Assembly (NCBI RefSeq): GCF_021462825.1
Contig: NZ_JAKEEB010000002.1
Location: forward strand, 310,001-374,000
From: Streptomyces glomeratus
GTDB lineage: Bacteria > Actinomycetota > Actinomycetes > Streptomycetales > Streptomycetaceae
Direction: 5' to 3'
Length of the DNA stretch: 64,000 nt
Shown: in pieces, positions 60,573 through 64,000 of the stretch
Numbering within the stretch: the first letter of the stretch is position 1
Layout of the letters: each line of letters opens with the position of its first letter
Notes under the pieces: model-generated
Seen by the model: the letters and a program-made list of their open reading frames with translations, nothing else
What the model was told of the DNA's origin: nothing
Databases searched by the model: none
Translations under genes and position numbers: made by a program

Positions 60573-61139
60573 TCAGGTGGACTCACCGGCGGGTTCCGGG
60601 GCCGCCGCCCCGCGGAGACGGTGCAGTCTGGCTCCGCAGTGGTCGAGCCAGATCGGCTGCGCCTCGGCGTGCAGGACCATCTGGTCCAGAAGCAGCAGCC
60701 GGGCGACCTCGTCCCGGTGGGCGGGCAGCTCGGCGAGGGCCGCACAGCGCTGCCGGGCGTCCTCCCGCAGGGACTCCCTGAGCCGGCGGGGCTGGATCTC
60801 GACGACGGCCCCCATGTCGACGCCGGGCATGTCGACGGCCATCACCAGCTTGATCGTCAGCTCGTCGCGCGGCACGCTCCCCGGTTCCACCGGACGGGCG
60901 TACCAGTCGCCCAGCTCGGCGCGGCCCGCTTCGGTGAGGGCGTAGCGCACCCGCGGCTCCGCCTCCGGGTCCTCCCGCGCCACCAGCTCGTCCACTTCCA
61001 GGCCCGCCAGGGCCGCGCGGACCCGCGTGGCGTCCGGCGCCCGCGGTGCCCCGGTCCGGGCCTCGAGTTCCGCGCGCAGCCGGGCACCACTGCGAGGGCT
61101 TCCCTCCAGCCGCGCCGGCAGGACGTGGCGTATCGACAT
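60573..61139 (-). CDS. PadR-like transcriptional regulator, divergent recognition region
   Basis: 188 residues. PadR N-terminal start MSIRHVLPARLEGSPRSGARLRAELEARTG fits the family. The following segment is unusual: where PadR proteins have WPLNVGQVYTTLxRLExxGL, this reads APRAPDATRVRAALAGLEVDEL, with the conserved Gln-Val-Tyr-Thr lost. The C-terminal helical domain is normal (YALTEAGRAELGDWYARPVEPG; ELTIKLVMAVDM; DQMVLHAEAQPIWLDHCGARLHRLR). It may bind a different site or be losing DNA binding. Upstream of bpa on the same strand. Confidence 0.85.
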   Translation of the reverse strand: MSIRHVLPARLEGSPRSGARLRAELEARTGAPRAPDATRVRAALAGLEVDELVAREDPEAEPRVRYALTEAGRAELGDWYARPVEPGSVPRDELTIKLVMAVDMPGVDMGAVVEIQPRRLRESLREDARQRCAALAELPAHRDEVARLLLLDQMVLHAEAQPIWLDHCGARLHRLRGAAAPEPAGEST

Positions 61140-61333
61140 GCCGTATGTGCAGCCCCTGGGACGGGGGAGTGCCAGCGGGGGCGATGACCGGGGCGGCGGG
61201 CCGCATACGGCGGGGCGATGCGGGCCGGGCCGGCTGTGCGGTCCGGCCGGGACGTCAAGATGCCGGACAGCGAGCTCCGTGTGACGCTGGTGCCGTTGAT
61301 CTTGCGCTCCGAGCACGGGAGGGGGTCACGCGT

Positions 61334-62428
61334 GTGACTCCAAGGCTGCGTACACCGTCCAGGTTCCGCTCCCTCCGCGCCGCCGTCCTGCCACCGGTCC
61401 TGACGACGACTGCCGTCCTCGGCGCGTGCGGGATATCCGCCGCCCACTCCATACCGCCCGGCTCCGGGATACGACCCGTATCCGGCTGCCGGACCGCGCC
61501 GTACTCCGTTCGGCCCCTCTCGTCCCCCATATCCGACAACCGGCCTCCGCCCGCCGTCCTTCTTCCGTCCATGGCCGCCTGGCAGCGTGACCTCGGCCTG
61601 CTCCCCCTCGACTCCGCCCGTCCTGCCGTGTCGCCGCCGACCCTCTCCTCGCACGGTTCCGGACCGAAGGTCTCCGTGACCTCCCCCCTCGGGACCACGC
61701 CGGGCGCCAGAGCGACCGCGGCCTGCCCCACAACGGCCGCACCGGGCCGCCACCAGACATCGGCGGCACCCGTCCGGACAGCCGCACTGAGGCACCCGGT
61801 GTCCGCGGTGCCCGCCCACCCGGTCGGCCCCGGACGCAAAGCCCCCTCCGGTTCCGGTTCCGGTCCCCGTCTCGCTTCCGCTTCCGCTTCCGCTTCCGCT
61901 TCCGCTTCCGCTTCCGGTCACAGTCACGCGTCCGGTCGCAGTCACGGTCACCCGTCCGGTCACGGTCACGCGCCTGCCTCCGGAGCTCCCGCTGCTCCCC
62001 GCTCCCCCGCCGGTTCGTCCGCCTCGCCCTCGTCCCCTCCCTCCGGGCCCTCGACCGAACCCTCCCGGGCCGGCAACTGGGCCGGTGAGGGGCGGGAACG
62101 GCCCGGACGGCCGGACCCCGAGCCGGAGGAGGACGAGGACGAGGAGCCCGCGTACATCGACCCGGACTCCACGACCCCGGCGGACGAGAACACCTCCACG
62201 AGATCGACGGAGCCGGACGAGGACCCTGACGCGACCGCGGAGGCATCCCTTGGTCCGAACGATCCACCGGCGACCTCGTCCGCCCCCGCTCAAGCCTCCG
62301 CCCTACCCGCCCGGCAGGCCGCCGCCTCCCGACCGATGGTCGAGATCCTGCCGCTCGGCAGCGGCCTGGTACTCATAGGTATCGGCCTGGCCCTCGCACT
62401 CCTCGGCCTGCGCGTGCGCCGGGAGTGA
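61334..62428 (+). CDS. Cell-surface protein with Ser-Ala and His-rich repeats
   Basis: 364 residues, no recognised domain. N-terminal export signal with a possible lipobox VLGAC around residue 30. The middle is low complexity: SGSGSGP, then seven Ser-Ala pairs encoded by a perfect GCTTCC repeat, then HSHASGRSHGHPSGHGHA and Pro/Ser-rich and acidic parts (EPEEDEDEEPAYIDPD). The end is LPLGSG followed by a hydrophobic helix LVLIGIGLALALLGL and RVRRE, which resembles a sortase-type C-terminal anchor with LPLGS in place of LPxTG. GTG start with GAGGGGG upstream. No obvious enzyme function. Confidence 0.75.
   Translation: MTPRLRTPSRFRSLRAAVLPPVLTTTAVLGACGISAAHSIPPGSGIRPVSGCRTAPYSVRPLSSPISDNRPPPAVLLPSMAAWQRDLGLLPLDSARPAVSPPTLSSHGSGPKVSVTSPLGTTPGARATAACPTTAAPGRHQTSAAPVRTAALRHPVSAVPAHPVGPGRKAPSGSGSGPRLASASASASASASASGHSHASGRSHGHPSGHGHAPASGAPAAPRSPAGSSASPSSPPSGPSTEPSRAGNWAGEGRERPGRPDPEPEEDEDEEPAYIDPDSTTPADENTSTRSTEPDEDPDATAEASLGPNDPPATSSAPAQASALPARQAAASRPMVEILPLGSGLVLIGIGLALALLGLRVRRE
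61874..61915 (+). repeat. Perfect hexanucleotide tandem repeat (GCTTCC)7
   Basis: Seven uninterrupted copies of GCTTCC, 42 bp, in frame, encoding alternate Ala and Ser. Copy-number change by slippage would add or remove two residues without shifting the frame. Confidence 0.97.
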
Positions 62429-62466
62429 CGCCAAGGCCCCTCACCCGCGCCGGATCGCCGGCTCCC

Positions 62467-63447
62467 TCAGGACGCCACCAGCAGGACCTTCCCGATGTGG
62501 CCGCTCTCGTCCAGCACCCGGTGGGCCTCGGCCGCCTCGCTCATCGGCAGTTCCCGGTCGATGACGGGGCGCACATGGCCGGAGGAGATCAGCGGCCAGA
62601 CGTGCTCTCGTACCGCAGCCACGATCGCCGCCTTCTCACCGAGCGGCCGCGCCCTGAGCGAGGTCGCGGTGATCGCCGCCTGCCTCCGCAGCAACGTGCT
62701 GATGTTCAGCTCGCCCTGGACCCCGCCCTGCATCCCGATGATCGCCAGCCTGCCGTTCACCGCGAGCGCCTGGACATTGCGGTCCAGATACTTCGCACCC
62801 ATGTTGTCCAGAATGACGTCCGCGCCCGACCCGGCCGTGGCCTGCCGGATCTCCTCCACGAAGTCCTGCTCGCGGTAGTTGATCAGTACGTCCGCGCCCA
62901 GTCCGGCGCAGTAGTCCAGCTTCTCCTTGGTGCCCGCGGTGACCGCCACCTTCGCGCCCACCGCCTTGGCCAGCTGGATAGCCATCGTGCCGATGCCGCT
63001 GGAGCCGCCGTGCGCCAGCAGCGTCTCGCCCGGGCGCAGATGGGCGACCATGAACACGTTGGACCAGACCGTGCAGGTCACCTCCGGCAACGCGGCCGCC
63101 TGCCGCAGGTCGATCCCCTCGGGCACAGGCAGCAGCTGCCCGGCCGGGACCGCGACCTTCTCCGCATAGCCGCCGCCCGCGAGCAGCGCGCACACCTCGT
63201 CGCCGACGGCCCACCCGGAGACGCCGGGGCCGAGCGCGGCGATCCGCCCGGAGCACTCGAGCCCCGGGTACGGGGACGCACCGGGCGGCGGGTTGTAGAG
63301 ACCCTGACGCTGGAGGAGGTCCGCGCGGTTGACGGCGCTGGCCGCCACCTCGATCAGTACTTCGCCCTCGCCGGGTACGGGGTCGGGGACCTCGGCCCAC
63401 ACCAGCGCCTCGGGACCACCGGGTTCAGGAATCGTGATCGCGTACAT
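62467..63447 (-). CDS. NAD(P)H quinone oxidoreductase (PIG3 type)
   Basis: 326 residues. GroES-like half with SAVNRADLLQRQGLYNPPPGASPYPGLECSGRIAALGPGV, and Rossmann half with ETLLAHGGSSGIGTMAIQLAKAVGAKVAVTAGTKEKLDYC, then VILDNMGAKYLDRNVQALAVNGRLAIIGMQGG. The NPPPGASPYPGLE motif marks the PIG3/TP53I3-like group, which reduces ortho-quinones with NADPH. I start at the ATG at 63447 (MYAITIPEPGG); a longer frame to 63537 is not supported. Convergent with the surface-protein gene, 38 bp apart. Confidence 0.94.
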   Translation of the reverse strand: MYAITIPEPGGPEALVWAEVPDPVPGEGEVLIEVAASAVNRADLLQRQGLYNPPPGASPYPGLECSGRIAALGPGVSGWAVGDEVCALLAGGGYAEKVAVPAGQLLPVPEGIDLRQAAALPEVTCTVWSNVFMVAHLRPGETLLAHGGSSGIGTMAIQLAKAVGAKVAVTAGTKEKLDYCAGLGADVLINYREQDFVEEIRQATAGSGADVILDNMGAKYLDRNVQALAVNGRLAIIGMQGGVQGELNISTLLRRQAAITATSLRARPLGEKAAIVAAVREHVWPLISSGHVRPVIDRELPMSEAAEAHRVLDESGHIGKVLLVAS

Positions 63448-63572
63448 GAGGGGGACGCTACTCCCCACCGTGGGCTGCCCTGCCCTGAAGTTCCCGGTGG
63501 CGGGCGAGAGGTCCGTCGGGTGGCGCGGGTTTCGCACCCGCTGCGGGCTTCACGAACACGCCGGATCCCGAC

Positions 63573-63586
63573 GTTTCACGTGAAAC
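63573..63586. promoter_or_regulatory. parS site, ParB binding
   Basis: Perfect 14-bp palindrome GTTTCACGTGAAAC, the core of the bacterial parS consensus (TGTTTCACGTGAAACA, with one outer base changed to C). ParB loads here to segregate the origin region. In Streptomyces most parS sites cluster near oriC. It lies between the oxidoreductase and moeA. Confidence 0.93.
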
Positions 63587-63601
63587 AGTCTCCGTTCCGG
63601 C

Positions 63602-64000
63602 TCACTTCGCCCATACCCACGGCAGGTCCAGCAGTTCCACTTCCTGACCGGGCCGGGCACCCCCCGGCGGTAGGACCGCCAAGGCGTCCGCGGCGGCGAT
63701 ACCGCGCAGCATGGCCGGTCCGTTGTAGTGCAGCGGCACGGCATGGTCGGCGCGTACGACGACGGGGGCGAGCCGGGTGTCATACGGGTGACCGTGGGCG
63801 GCGTCCCTGAGAGGCAGCGTGTACGGCTCCGGGGCCGCGCGCCCAGCCAGGCCGCGCAGCAGGGGCTCGGCGAGCGTGAGCAGGCCCGAGACGGCCGCGA
63901 GCGGGTTGCCGGGCAGTCCGACGAGGTGCTGGTTGTCCCGAATGCGCGCCAGGAGCATGGGGTGTCCCGGGCGCACCTTCACCCCGTCCACGAGGAGTTC
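63602..64000 (-). CDS. moeA: Molybdopterin molybdenumtransferase MoeA (5' part missing)
   Basis: The last 132 residues are present; the gene extends past the right edge. Visible parts are KVRPGHPMLLARI, the VGLPGNPLAAVSGLLTLAEPLLRGLAG segment and the MoeA C-terminal domain (LPLRDAAHGHPYDTRLAPVVVRADHAVPLHYNGPAMLRGIAAADALAVLPPGGARPGQEVELLDLPW). MoeA inserts molybdate into adenylylated molybdopterin. The terminal KVRPG-PGNP motifs are diagnostic. Confidence 0.93.
   Translation of the reverse strand, partial: ELLVDGVKVRPGHPMLLARIRDNQHLVGLPGNPLAAVSGLLTLAEPLLRGLAGRAAPEPYTLPLRDAAHGHPYDTRLAPVVVRADHAVPLHYNGPAMLRGIAAADALAVLPPGGARPGQEVELLDLPWVWAK

Overview
This is very GC-rich actinobacterial DNA with strong third-position G/C bias, frequent GTG starts, many 4-nt start/stop overlaps and G-rich ribosome binding sites. 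Gene content points to Streptomyces: an AfsA-type gamma-butyrolactone synthase, a K15-like DD-peptidase, a bacterial proteasome activator, a mycothiol-dependent enzyme family member, SpoIIE-type phosphatase, Spo0M, several ECF/XRE/MarR/GntR/MocR/PadR regulators and two Ser/Thr kinases. From general knowledge the order metG - aspS - acyl-CoA dehydrogenase - M18 aminopeptidase - D-Ala-D-Ala carboxypeptidase - bkd operon - Ser/Thr kinase matches the origin-proximal core of Streptomyces chromosomes. A perfect 14-bp ParB site (parS) at 63573-63586 agrees with that. I saw no rRNA or tRNA gene, CRISPR array, insertion sequence or prophage.

Layout. 1-5 kb: a translationally coupled pair (AfsA-like enzyme and a ketoacyl synthase III that runs off the left edge), then two quinone-oxidoreductase-like proteins and an MBL hydrolase. 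5-10 kb: a membrane-anchored Ser/Thr kinase, a DUF6445 iron-oxygenase-like protein, a permease/TIGR03943 pair with a His-rich loop, and a DUF4142 secreted protein. 10-16 kb: Spo0M, an alpha/beta hydrolase divergent from a MarR regulator, and an ECF sigma factor overlapping an anti-sigma-like protein that carries a catalytically dead YkuD fold, divergent from an active-looking L,D-transpeptidase lipoprotein. 16-29 kb: alkylsulfatase, an XRE-TPR regulator divergent from a 66-aa exported peptide followed by an M20 amidohydrolase, SpoIIE phosphatase, small membrane proteins, a MocR regulator and a membrane-bound EEP-fold phosphatase/nuclease.

30-48 kb is mostly core metabolism and housekeeping: a VWA protein with a long acidic repeat region, metG, aspS, an AI-2E family protein, pirin, a secreted beta-propeller/Ig protein, SseB, an acyl-CoA dehydrogenase with a paired 12-bp palindrome in its promoter, an M18 aminopeptidase and a thioredoxin-NHL protein. 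48-64 kb: a mycothiol-dependent-type enzyme, a nitrilase-fold amidase, a GntR/MFS pair, the K15-type DD-peptidase, the branched-chain alpha-keto acid dehydrogenase operon (E1alpha-E1beta-E2), a second Ser/Thr kinase, proteasome activator Bpa, a PadR-like protein, a cell-surface protein with a perfect hexanucleotide tandem repeat, a quinone oxidoreductase, parS, and the C-terminal end of moeA.

The parts most likely to be undescribed systems are (a) the XRE-TPR regulator / exported small peptide / M20 peptidase locus (18.0-21.0 kb), organised like a peptide-sensing RRNPP cassette, and (b) the ECF sigma factor whose partner has a pseudo-L,D-transpeptidase sensor domain, next to a real L,D-transpeptidase (13.2-15.6 kb). 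The sigma gene of (b) is preceded by two tandem 8-codon mini-ORFs created by a 23-bp duplication.
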